From Trogon surrucura (lineage: Eukaryota > Chordata > Aves > Trogoniformes > Trogonidae), in the NCBI GenBank assembly GCA_020746105.1, contig CM036628.1, positions 8,545,191 through 8,609,190 of the forward strand: a DNA stretch of 64,000 bases, in the 5' to 3' direction. Below, piece by piece: positions 50,433-60,950 of this stretch (position 1 is its first letter; every line of letters begins with the position of its first letter). Below the pieces are notes generated by a model. It did not search any database and was not told where the DNA came from. It saw nothing but the letters and a program-made list of their open reading frames with translations. A program made the position numbers and the translations under genes.

Positions 50433-51913
50433 TACATACTCAAAATTTTAAAAAGTGTTAGTTAAGTGTATAAAAAGGAACCACAATACTGACCTGGAAC
50501 TCTACAGATCTGTGCTAAACTCCCAGGTCTGCTGAGGAATTCCTGTGAAACTCAGCAACTTCTGATGTCTTAGGGGCCTAAAATAATACAGTATTTTAGA
50601 ACAGATTCAAGCTGATCAGGACCACAGCAGACCCACACATCAGATCACTTACTCTGGCCTGTGCTAATCGTACCAGGCTAAAGCATCTCTTCCAGGAAGG
50701 CACCTGGCTCTGGTTTGAAAACACAATATGAAAACCCTCAGGCAGTTTGTTGTATTTTTAATTCACTCACTGATTGAAATGGAAGCCACTTCTAGATACT
50801 GATTTTTTGTAGACCTTCCTCTACAAAATTCACATCCTTTCAGCATCTACATGGTTTTGTGGTTTTTTTTTTCCTCTCCTTACTTTCTATAATCCAGGTG
50901 GTCTTTCAGGCATCTTATAAAAAACACATAGCTTGAGCTCTTTGAGGGCTCTCTCAGAGTCCCTCCTTGTGAGGCACTTTCTCTAGCCCCTGAGTAATTT
51001 TTATTGCAATATTCTAACACTCGCCAACGTAAAACATTTGAATCCCAAACCTGCACACAGTATTAATTTGGTCAGTGCCATAACACAGTGAATTAACTCC
51101 TTTAAGTCTACTTTCTATCACCACTCCCCACAACACTGCAATGGAAATCCAATCTGTTACTAATGTACCACAATAATGGCTTCATAGACTTAAAGAAAAC
51201 CAAGAAGATAAACCAGTAACTCTGCAATTGTTTTTCTGAATATCTGCATGATCCTTTTTACACTGACTAAATTATCTTAGAACACCCTAAAATATGCCAC
51301 CCAAGTTCATACTTTAAAAGAAAATTAGACTTTAGGAAAACATTAGCAGTCTGGCAATACGTAACCTGAAATACCCTTAGAGTCTATATAAGCAAAATAC
51401 AAGTAGTGAGAATAATTTGTTCCAGTGGTGCCCCTCACATTTGCTCACAGTACCACTAGCTCAAACAGCTCTTACCACCCCCAGTTTCCCAGTTGGTCAC
51501 TCAGACCAAGCCCTGGGCCATCACAACTGTTTGAGACCGTAACATCAACTAGGTCAGGAAAGAGACCTCGCTTGGGGGGAAATCACGGTATTTTGCCAGG
51601 TTACTGTTCAAGGCAGCTGTGCACAACACAGCCCTCGAACAGTTCCACCAGCAGAGCCAAAGGGGAGCTTGAGACAGAGGAAATTATTCCACAGAGGTGG
51701 TTGTGCAAGAATACCTCTGAGCCCACGGCGATGTGGCAAGCACACGTATCGATCCATAGCAGCAAAAAAAGCCTACCAGGCAGGGAAAAGCATTTACCAG
51801 AGTGAGTCAGCTGGGGAAGTTGAAACTAGAGGTTTAAACAAATTTTCAACTGGCACGACTAGTTTATTCAGCTTGTTTTGCACAAAACTAAGTGAAAAGG
51901 AGAGATCAGACAA
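50433..51913. other. non-coding stretch
   Basis: AT-rich sequence. The open frame at 51425-51805 has no recognisable motif and is probably chance. Confidence 0.45.
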
Positions 51914-52410
51914 TGGTTTGGGTTGGAAGGGACCTTAAAGATCATCGAGTTCCAGCCTCCTGCCACGGGCAGGGACAACTCCCACTGGCCCAGGCTGCGC
52001 AAAGCCCCGACCAGCCTGGCCTTGGGCACTCCCAGGGATGAGGCATCCACAGCCTCTCCGGGCAACCTGTTCCAGTGTCTCACCGCCCTCACAGCGAAGA
52101 ATTTTGTCCTAATATCTAATCCAAATCCGCCCTCTTGCAGTTTGAAGCCATAACCCCTTCTCCTATCCCTACCTTCCCCAATGACGAGTCCCTCCCCAGC
52201 TTTCCCGTGGGCTCCCTCCAAGCACTGCGTGGCCGCTCTAAGGTCTCCCAGGAGCCTTCTCTTCTCCAGGCTGAACAACCCCAACTCTCCCGGCCTGTCC
52301 TCCTACCAGAGGTGCTCCCAGCCCCCCCCCCCCGATCGTCTCCATGGCCTCCTCTGGGCCTGCTCCAACAGGTCCTTACGCTGGAGGCCCCAGAGCTGAG
52401 CACGGCCGCT
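51914..52410 (-). repeat. CR1 LINE fragment abutting a CpG island
   Basis: Antisense CR1, starting with GGTTTGGGTTGGAAGGGACC and including the reverse-coded blocks NRLPGEAVDASSLG and [15 protein letters not shown] (seen on the minus strand as [15 protein letters not shown]). It is GC-rich with an 11-C run near 52322, and several frame breaks make it inactive. The CpG island begins where it ends. Confidence 0.9.
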
Positions 52411-52419
52411 CACACAAAT

Positions 52420-53600
52420 GGGCAATAAAAGGGGCGTTTGGCAGCTAACTCTCCCGGCGCCACTGCTCCGTGCTGCGTGTTTCCAGGTGGGGATAAAGAA
52501 AACCGCGAGACACCCCCATCTCTACGGATGCAGCTGCCGAAAGGCCGCGGTCCCGCTCTCCGGCGGAAGGCGCTCGAGGTTCAGCGGGATCAGCGGGCGC
52601 CGGCCGAGAGCAGCACCGCGGGCACGGCCCGGGAGGCGGCTTCAACGGGAACTGGCAGACGGAGGCGGCGGCAGGGCCCGGCCCGGTCTCCTGCCGGTCA
52701 ACGAGCCCTGGTGAGGGAGAGAGGCAGCCGCCCCCCCGCAGCCGAGACCCGCTCCGGGCTGCCGGAGCGCCGCTGCGGCCGCACAGCGGCAGGGTCAGGG
52801 AGCACCGCGGTGCCCACCGACGCGGGGTGACGTTCCCCCGGCCGAGCCCGCCGCTGCCCCGGCAGCCAGAGGGGAGGGCCGGCCCGCCCGAGCCGAGCCC
52901 GACCCCAGCGGCAGGTCCGAGGCTGCCCCGGTGGGCGCGGACCAGGCCCGGCAGGCACAGCGGGGGGTCGCGGCCGCTCCCAGGCGCCGCAGGCTGCGGC
53001 GCGCTCCGCCGGCCCGGCTGCTTCCGCCGCAGGCACGGGCCACCGAGCCCAGCCGCCCGCCCCGCCCCACCAGCGCCTCCCGCAGGCCGCGGCGGGCCGG
53101 CTCCCCTTACCCCTCCGGCCGCCTCCGCAGCCTCCGGCCGCCCTCCCCGCCGCCAGCCCGGGCGGAGCGCGGCGCACGCTGGGCAGCGGCGGGGGACCCG
53201 CCTCCGGGGCGCGGCCCGGCACCGCCTGCTCCTCCCGCTTCCCGGAGCCCAGCTGGCGGCCGCGGGGCGCGGCTGCTCCCCTCGGCCCCGGGCGCGGAGG
53301 TGGTGGTCGTAGCCACGGGGGCGATTTTGTGGCGGCGAAAGGGCGCAGCTGTCGGGTGTTGCAGGGATTTCATGGGTGTCTTTGAGGAAGGATTCGCGAA
53401 GCGGGGCAGCGCGGAGGCCCAGGAGCTGCCGGCGGCTCTGCGGGCCGCGGCTCCCACCCGGCGCTTTGCCCCGCTGAGGGCCCGCACGGTGGAGGCCGTG
53501 GTTGGCCGGTGCTCCCGCCACCGGTGTCTGCCTGCTGCCGGGCGCCTTCGGCCTGTGGCCATCGTGCTTGTGCATTGTCTTAGAAAAAAACACCAAAAAA
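52420..53600. promoter_or_regulatory. AKAP17B: CpG island, probable AKAP17B promoter
   Basis: Very GC- and CpG-rich for about 1.1 kb. It lies upstream (on the minus strand) of the AKAP17B exons, which makes it the natural candidate for that gene's promoter and first exon. A good minus-strand donor (GGAGGG|GTAAGG) lies near 53108, and a plus-strand donor (CCCTG|GTGAGG) near 52709, so transcription could also be bidirectional. The long open frames on both strands (up to 383 codons) are a consequence of the scarcity of AT-rich stop codons here. Confidence 0.6.
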
Positions 53601-56600
53601 AATGGATAAAGAGTTACTTGGAGTTGCGGTGGGAAGGCCTTAATTACAGGGAAGGCCTAATGACAAGGGTGTGATGCTACACCGTGTTTTCCCTCGTCCT
53701 GTGACAAAGGTAGCTCATCCAGCACTGCTTCATCTGAGCAATGCGTGAAGATTAACGCCGCCTTTTCCCTGGGTTTAGTACTGGCTGGTACGTGTTTAAC
53801 CAGCGGGGACACGGGGCTGCTGTCTCGTAGCTGTCAGCTCCCAGGCGCTTCACCACGGCGCTCCTGAAGGTACCGTCTGTGCTTCGACACGCTCGACTGT
53901 TCTTACTTTAAGGCCCCCAAGGGAATTCATTTTAGGGCCATCACTGACTCAAACAGCCCTTCAGTTTTCATTGGTTTTTTGTGTGTCTTGCAATCTTCCA
54001 AACACACCTCTAATCATTGGATGTCCTTTGGTCATAGGGTGCACACAAGGCTGGGCCGCAGGCAGTACCGAGCACCCCGTTCCTCAGACGGTCTGATGGC
54101 TACGTATGCAATTACAGCCCGAGAACCATTGTCACAGGTACGCTTAGCGTGGGAGTCATTCCTGTTACAATTTTGTGTGTCATGCCAAAAACCATGTCTG
54201 CGTTTCCTCACTATACAGGTTGATGCAGTAAGATTCTACCTGTATCTACAAACGTTTCTTGGGTCTAGTTGGCTTCTCCACAGTTGTTGGTTCACCTTGC
54301 ATTAGGAAGGTTTCCTAGGAGTCTCTTATATACTGGTACTGGTTTGCATTTTTCTTTATCTTATAAGATAAAATTGTGTTTTGATGGTACGAAAGGTTAC
54401 ATTTCAAAGATTGTATCTCCAAGTTACATGATTTTCTTCCTTTCTACACATACTTTTCCAAACCCAAACAAGCAAACTGGAATTTGAGATCAGTTTGCAG
54501 CTGCAGGGTCATTATATTCATCTACTCCATACCTGCTGCTTTTCCAAAGATGCAGTAAGTTGAGAAACTTTAATGTTTTCATTCATAAATAAAAGGCTTA
54601 ATGTAGCCATACAAAACCTTTTCTTTCAAGATCTGAGAGTGGGATACAGAAATAGGAGACTATGCTGTTAATATTTTGGTTTTCCTATTATGAGAGGGGT
54701 TACACCAAAAGTATATTTCCATTTTCTAATTTCATTGGCAATTATTTTGTAATAATGAAATTACAAACAACTAATAAGAGTTTAAATTTTCTGTGTTGAG
54801 CTCTGTTAAACTCTACCACAAATATCTAATTTTCTCGTTGCCAGGGCAATGGTTTTGAGGCTTTGGTTTCATTTTCTTAGGCTTGTGACTGGCATGAGTA
54901 TGCTGTCTTCCTTTTTAAGCACAATACGTTCCAGGCAACACTGTCACATCTTAGCACCTCTGCTACCAGAGGTACTAACAGACACAAATATATAAAAAGC
55001 TCAAACTCAGTCACCTAGTTACAGAAAACCCCCCACCTTTCTTACCCTTAATTAAGCGAGTTATATGTAAATACAATCTATTTTATATCCTGTATTTCAG
55101 GGAGCAAACTACTAGAAACTGCAATTGCAGAATGTCCTGCTTACTAGGATCGTGCAGGTTACTGGAGCAGTATGGTGAGTTACTCTGTGAATGAACAGTA
55201 AATTCTATGTCCTCTGGCAAAGGACACAGGGAAGACCGATGTTAAGGAAATGGCTCTGGCAATCTTCTCACGCTTAGAAGTGCTATGTCATATTAATTAA
55301 AAGTGCCATGTCTTATTAATTAAAAGTGCCACATCCAAAACTGATAAAAGGATGATTCACTTTTACACAGTGGCTGAAGGAACTGATTCACTCTTACACG
55401 GTGAATAATAAAACTATGGAAATCATTGCTGTAAAAAAATCTGAGACTGAGCACCTTGCTTCAGAAGTGGGTTTGATGTTTCTAGAGCCAAAAAGAAAAT
55501 ACAGAATTGTTTTGAAGATACAATTTTGAGCCTGTATTTGCTATCTCATTTTATGCAAAAGATAAAACATCTGAGACATTTGGAAGAGATTGAGAGTGAC
55601 GTAATTATCCCACATGTCCCTCTTGCAGAGTAGTTGCACTTCTCTCTGCAATGGGAAGGTTTCTAGGCTTTATCCCACTTGTTACCTACCTAGATTGTGC
55701 AGACCCCAGATTTGCTCTACTCTTGCGAAAACTTTATTCTTAAAACTGGACAGCAAGGAAAGGTGAAACCTTGCCTGCACAAGTCATGTGATGTCTTCAG
55801 AAATCAATTTAGGGAAAATTAGTGCAAAGGTCTGTGTAGAGCCAGCTCATTTTTTTTTATTCTGGGTTTATTCTCATTTAGCTAAAGTGGATTTGAAGTA
55901 AAACGATCAAAAATTAATGCACAGGAGTGGTCACACACAAACTGCAATATCATAAACTGCTGCATTTCAAATGGGTTTGATTTAAAGCCTGGAAACCAAT
56001 GCACATAGATAAGCTTCAGGAATAGCTTGGGGAGGAAGATGGCTGGAAGAAGCTTTGGGCATGAAGCTTCTTTAAGTATGTGCAAGTAAGAATCTTGGCT
56101 GTGGTTCTGCTTGTGGCTCGGTAACATCATCCCAGGAATTACGTCTGGATGTTACGTACTGCTCAAGTAATTTACAACCTAAGATAACTTTCCATATTGA
56201 GACTATGTACCTCTCTACCTGTAGGATGTACAGTCTGTAGGAAAAATCGAACCTCCATCTTGTAGTTAATTTTGAACTAGAACAGAGACCTGTTCCAAGG
56301 GACAGTAAGAAACTTGCACAGTTTTGTTTCAGAAATCACAGTGATACAACCTTGCTCACTGCAGATGGCTGTCATTGCACATTTGACTCATGAAACCAAT
56401 TTGTGGACTGCTGAAATGTTCTTTCCCTACATACCGATGGGGTCAGTTGCTGAGTGAGAAGCAGCTCACCTACACAACCACTTCTCGCCTGAAACAGCTG
56501 AATGATACCAGCTTTTCCCTGTTCTCAGTACTAGCCTGTATGGGTTGATCACTGGCTTGCTGCACAGAAAACTTGTTGAACTTAAATTTCTTTAAGGTAA

Positions 56601-58203
56601 TATTAAAAAGTATTGGGTTGTGTTTTGGTTTGTTTTTTTAACATGTTTAACTTCCTTCCCAGGAATTTCTAATCAGTCTTTATGAGTGGGTGGTTTTGCT
56701 TAGAGTGGATGATATTGCTTAGAGAATATTAAAAAAAAAAAAAAAAATTCTTAGTCCAACAGATAAGTTTTGGCTGTAAGGAGAATTAGTTTTCCAGAAC
56801 ATAAGCTGTCTAAGCCAGAGGAAATACAATCATTTATACAGGAAGTCCAGAATACACAATCCTTCTTAATATAATTCTGTTTTATAACATTTCTGAGCTA
56901 TGCTTAGAATGCATGTCAGTGGCATTAATTCTGACATGAGCTTTTTGTTATAGATGTAGAAATTGAAGAAGTTTCTTGGGTGCTTCCTTTTTCGAAACCT
57001 TGCTTTACAACCAGCAAGGCCAGCTGGCAACGAGAATCATTCTCTGTCTGAGGCAGGCAGACTCATGATTAAGCCACAGGAGTGGGGGTGCAAGGTTCTA
57101 TTTCTGGCTTGATCGCAGACGTCCTGGGTTATCAGGGGCAAATCTGCAAATTTCCACACTCAGTCATACGGACGAGTCAACTACGTGCTGGAGTGGCTTC
57201 TCCTCTCACCACCAGTGAAGGAATGGACCAAGAACGTCTCCAGCAAATGTCCTGGAAGGCCGTGGTGACTGAACACCTCAGAGCAGTGCAGAATTTAGAG
57301 CTTTTCTAACTCGTAAGTGGGGATGGCACAGGCAGAAAAGTGGATTCTGTGGCAGCCTTGTTCATTCTCCCTCCCTGATGTCAGAAGTTTCCCATGAGAC
57401 TTTATATCTTGTTAAGTATTGACGTGCCCACGGAAGACAGTGGCGACGCAGAACGGAATTTAATTTAGGAAATTACAGCAATCTCCAACACCACCTTTAC
57501 TAGTAAAACCAGCATGTGACAGATTCAGATGTTAGTCACAACTGTATTATCCTGAAGCAATTCATTGATAGTGACCAAACTATTTGCAGAGTTAAAAAGA
57601 AAAACAAAGCCAATCCAGAAGTTGATATTTTCACTGCAAGGGTGTCTGAAGCAAATTTAAAAAATGGCATAACTGATTAGAAGGTGTCAATATACGAATG
57701 ACTAAAGAATTAACTAGGAGCTACTATAAAGAGTGTACTTTGTTCTTTATTAAATACAACTATGCAAGACAAAGGATAAAACACACAGTGATCTTCTAGG
57801 AAAAAAAGTTATGTTTAGTTCTTACAAAGCGCTGGACTGCGTAAAATGTATGTTCAGTGGAATTCAGTCTCCAACTGTAATAAAGATATATTTTAACATG
57901 AATAGCAAAATAGACAAAAGAAAATCAGCTCCCTCGGAGAGTTCACTTGCTCTGGTTGTTTTTGCAGTGATAGGTTTTGAGATACAGGCAACTAGGTAGA
58001 ACTAAACAATATAAACTTGGTTGGGCTGGTAGAAACAATGAAAAGAGGGTACAATTTAAAGTAGTAATTTCCAGTAATCTTAGATTCTGCTAGTGACACC
58101 TTTTTTTTTTCGTAAATTATTTTTTTCTAAATGACTGGTTTTATGTAGGCAGGTCCTTCTACACAGGAGAAAAATTAACAACAAACACCATCCACCATCT
58201 TCA
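53601..58203. other. non-coding interval
   Basis: AT-rich DNA without recognised genes. It includes two small duplications near 55.3 kb and a run of 17 A near 56730-56746. Confidence 0.5.
55287..55403. repeat. pair of short local duplications
   Basis: A 23-base unit (GTC(A/T)TATTAATTAAAAGTGCC) occurs at 55287-55309 and 55310-55332. Immediately after, a 19-base unit GATTCACT(T/C)TTACAC(A/G)GTG occurs at 55354-55372 and 55385-55403. Confidence 0.85.
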
Positions 58204-58245
58204 TAGAATCACAGAATCCCAGGTTGGGAGGGACTTCAAGGATCA
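58204..58245 (-). repeat. 3' tip of an older CR1, split by a later insertion
   Basis: Antisense CR1 tip (ATAGAATCACAGAATCCC, then AGGTTGGGAGGGACTTCAAG) that breaks at GGATCA. Its continuation resumes at about 58432 (TGGTCCAACCTTTCTTG). Confidence 0.85.
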
Positions 58246-58431
58246 TAGAATCATAGAATGATTTGGGTTGAAGGCACCTCAAAGATCATCTAGTTCCAGC
58301 CCCCCTGCCATGGCAGGGACATCTCCCACTAGGTCAGGTTGCTCAGGGCTCCATCCAGCCTGGCCTTGAACACTGCCAGGGATGGAGCATCCACGACCTC
58401 CCTGGGCAACCTGTGCCAGTGCCCTGGTCCA
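58246..58431 (-). mobile_element. younger CR1 nested inside an older CR1
   Basis: A complete second CR1 3' end (ATAGAATCATAGAATG, then GGGTTGAAGGCACCTCAAAG and GATCATCTAGTTCCAGCCCC through ACCTCCCTGGGCAACCTG) interrupts the older element. The older sequence continues directly after CCAGTGCCC. Confidence 0.82.
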
Positions 58432-59113
58432 ACCTTTCTTGTCAAAAGCACGTTCTACACAAGATGGCCCAGCACCCTGTCCAGACAAATCTTAAGTGTC
58501 CAATGTTGGGGAATCCACCATTTTCCTGGGAAGATTATTCCAATGGCTGATCGTTACATGAAAAATTTTCCACTTGTGTTCAGTCGGAATCTCTCCAGGA
58601 GTAACTTGTACCTGTTACCCCTCATCTTTTCCACGTGATTCCTTGTGAAAAGGGAGTAATTTTCTTTGCAGCTGCCCTTTAAATACTGGAACATGGTGGT
58701 AAGGTCTCCCCTAAGCCTTCTTTTCTCAAGGCTGAACGAACTCAGCTCTCTCAGCCTTTCCTCATGCAGGCTTCCCAGTCCTTGGATCATCTGTGAGGCC
58801 CTTTTCAGGACCCTCTCCAGGCTGTACACATTTTTTTTTGCATAGCAGGGACCAAAACTGAAGACAGTATTCGAGGTGTAGCCTGACCAGCACTGAGGGG
58901 AGTGGGATTGTGACTTCTTTATCTCTGCTAGTGATGCCTCTGTTGATGCAACCCAGCATCACATTGGCTTTCTTTGCCGCAGCAGCACCCTGTTCACTCC
59001 TATTGAGCTTGTCCACTAGCACCCCAAGGTCCCATTTCACAGAGCTGCTCCCCAGCCGGTGCTGCACTCCTGGATCGTGTTTTCCCAGAACTTTGTTGAA
59101 CTTCTTCACAGAT
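58432..59113 (-). repeat. older CR1 LINE, main body
   Basis: About 680 bases of antisense CR1 with the blocks TGGTCCAACCTTTCTTG, AAATACTGGAACATGGTGG, AAGCCTTCTTTTCTCAAGGC and CTAGCACCCCAAGGTCCC. The minus strand encodes broken pieces of the CR1 ORF2 C-terminus (for example [20 protein letters not shown]). It reaches further 5' than most copies here. Confidence 0.92.
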
Positions 59114-59429
59114 TAGATTGTGCTGTGGAAGGCTGAGCTCATCTGCTGATTCATTTCGTCAGCCTGAACAAGTACGTAAAAACTCAACCAGAAATGAGTA
59201 ATGGAAATGGGAAGACTGGATGGAAAAAAAACTCTGTGCTCGAGAAGAATCTTAAGGTGAGGCTTGTCTTGTGCAGAGGCAAATCCCTAGTAGAAGTATC
59301 ACTCTTTTATAAAGTATTCTGCTTCCAAGCAGTTTAATGTCCAGCAAGTTCACACCCATTTATTCTTGTTTTGAATTTTTCTTTTAAACAGTTGAGTTTT
59401 TTCTCTTTGCTGGTGATTAAACACTTTCT

Positions 59430-59719
59430 TCCTTAGCAAGCCCCATTGCGGCAGGACAAGGGGCAATAGTTTTAAACTAAAAGAGTGCAGATTTAGAATG
59501 GGTATAATGAAGAAATTTTTTACAATGAGGGTGGTAAAACACTGGTACAGGTTGCCCAGAGAGGTGGTGGAGGCCCCATCCCTGGAGGCATTCAAGGTCA
59601 GGCTGGATGGGGCTCTGAGCAACCTGACCGAGTTAAAGATGTCCCTGCTCCCTGCAGGGGGGTTGGACTAGATTGCCTTTACAGGTCCCTCCCAGCCCAA
59701 AACATTCTATGATTCAGTG
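59430..59719 (+). repeat. CR1 LINE fragment, plus orientation
   Basis: Sense CR1 3' end: GACAAGGGGCAATAG, then TTGCCCAGAGAGGTGGTGGA, GGAGGCATTCAAGGTCAGGC and a diverged tip ACATTCTATGATTCAGTGA. It is 5'-truncated. The antisense frame seen there is meaningless. Confidence 0.9.
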
Positions 59720-59999
59720 AACTAGGCCGTAAATTCCTGGCAAATAGAGAGATGTCTCCTAGTTCTTTCCTTGTTTTGGGAATACTCCACTGGACCAGCA
59801 GCAGAACATTCTTGCCAAAGGGGAGCTGGGGGACATCTTCTTACGCTGTTTTGTGGGACGCACTGTAAACAGGTACTGAATGGAGGCTAATTAAGGATTC
59901 AGTTTGGCTTTTTTGTTCACTTTTTGAGGTATTTTTTATATTACAACAAACAAAGCAGACATCTCGTTTTGGAGCAAATCCCTGTTACTGCCTTCTCGT

Positions 60000-60950
60000 T
60001 CCCTCCCCGCCGCACGGACCCGGTCACTCCCGGCCTCCTTCCCGCCTTCCCCCCGCCCGTGCCTTTCCCCCCGTTTCCCTGGTAACACACCAACAAAACC
60101 TGACCTCACCCGCCTCCTAAACCTCGTCAACGATGTTTACTCAGCTCCTCACATCCGGCACCGACGCATACGGCTTCAGAAGGAGACCTCGTTGCTGCGG
60201 GACCGGCGGCTTTGGCCGCCGCTCTGCGAAACCAACGGGAACGGCCGGAGCCGCTCCCGCCCGCCGCGCGCTCACCGGGGGCGGGGCTGGCGCGGGGAGG
60301 GGGTGGGGTCCGCATCACGGCGCCCTCCGCCGGCCGAGGCTGGCGGCGCTGTCCTCCGCCTTGAGTGCGCCCCGCCCCGCCCCGCCGGGCCGGCCCGAGC
60401 CGAACCGGGCCGGGCGGAGTAGAGCACAGCCGAAGCGGGCCGAGCCGCTCCGCGCCGCCGTGGCGGTGAGCGGCCATGGCAACCTGGCGGCGGGACGGGC
60501 GTGTGACCGCCGTGCAGCGGCTGGGCTGCGCCGGGCTGGCGGGAGCGCTGAGCCTCAGCCTGACGGCGCCGCTGGAGCTGCTGACGGTGCTGGCGCAGGT
60601 GGGGACTTGGCATTGCCGGCGGGGGCTCCGCGGCGCCGGGAGAAGCCTGTGCCGCGCCGAGGGCGTGCGGGCCCTCTGGAAGGGGAACCTCACCGCCTGC
60701 CTGCGCCTCTTCCCCTACAGCGCGCTGCAGCTCGCCGCCTCCCGCCGGTAAGCGAGGGGCCCTGGCCGGGCCTGGGGGCGGGGGGTGCGCGCTCCCGCCG
60801 CCCTCCGTGGCCGTTCCCCGCGAGGAGGGGCTGGAAGGCGGCGGCCTCGGGGTGTGTTCCACGTCTCGGCCTCGGCCGGGGGGTCGCTGCTTGTGCGCCC
60901 CCGCTCCCCAGAGACGCGTAGCCCGGCCGGCAGCTTCGTTTATTCTGTTT
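60000..60950 (+). promoter_or_regulatory. SLC25A43: SLC25A43 CpG-island promoter
   Basis: CpG-dense sequence with GC boxes (GCCCCGCCCCGCCGGG near 60370-60392) directly upstream of and through SLC25A43 exon 1. There is no clear TATA box. The open frames of 188-262 codons here are compositional. Confidence 0.8.
60476..60747 (+). CDS. SLC25A43: SLC25A43 exon 1 (coding part)
   Basis: Encodes residues 1-90 plus two bases of codon 91. The donor is CCGCCG|GTAAGC. It covers helices 1-2 of the first carrier repeat and is GC-rich, within the CpG island. Confidence 0.95.

Noticed and set aside
51425..51805. 126-codon plus-strand open frame
   Set aside because: Low-information Ser/Pro-rich sequence with no family; overlapping frames are also open.
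52445..53596. 383-codon minus-strand and 247-codon plus-strand open frames
   Set aside because: Compositional frames in a CpG island with no recognisable domain; better explained as promoter and non-coding first exon sequence.
60133..60921. 262-codon plus-strand frame overlapping SLC25A43 exon 1
   Set aside because: Wrong frame relative to SLC25A43; GC-driven absence of stops.
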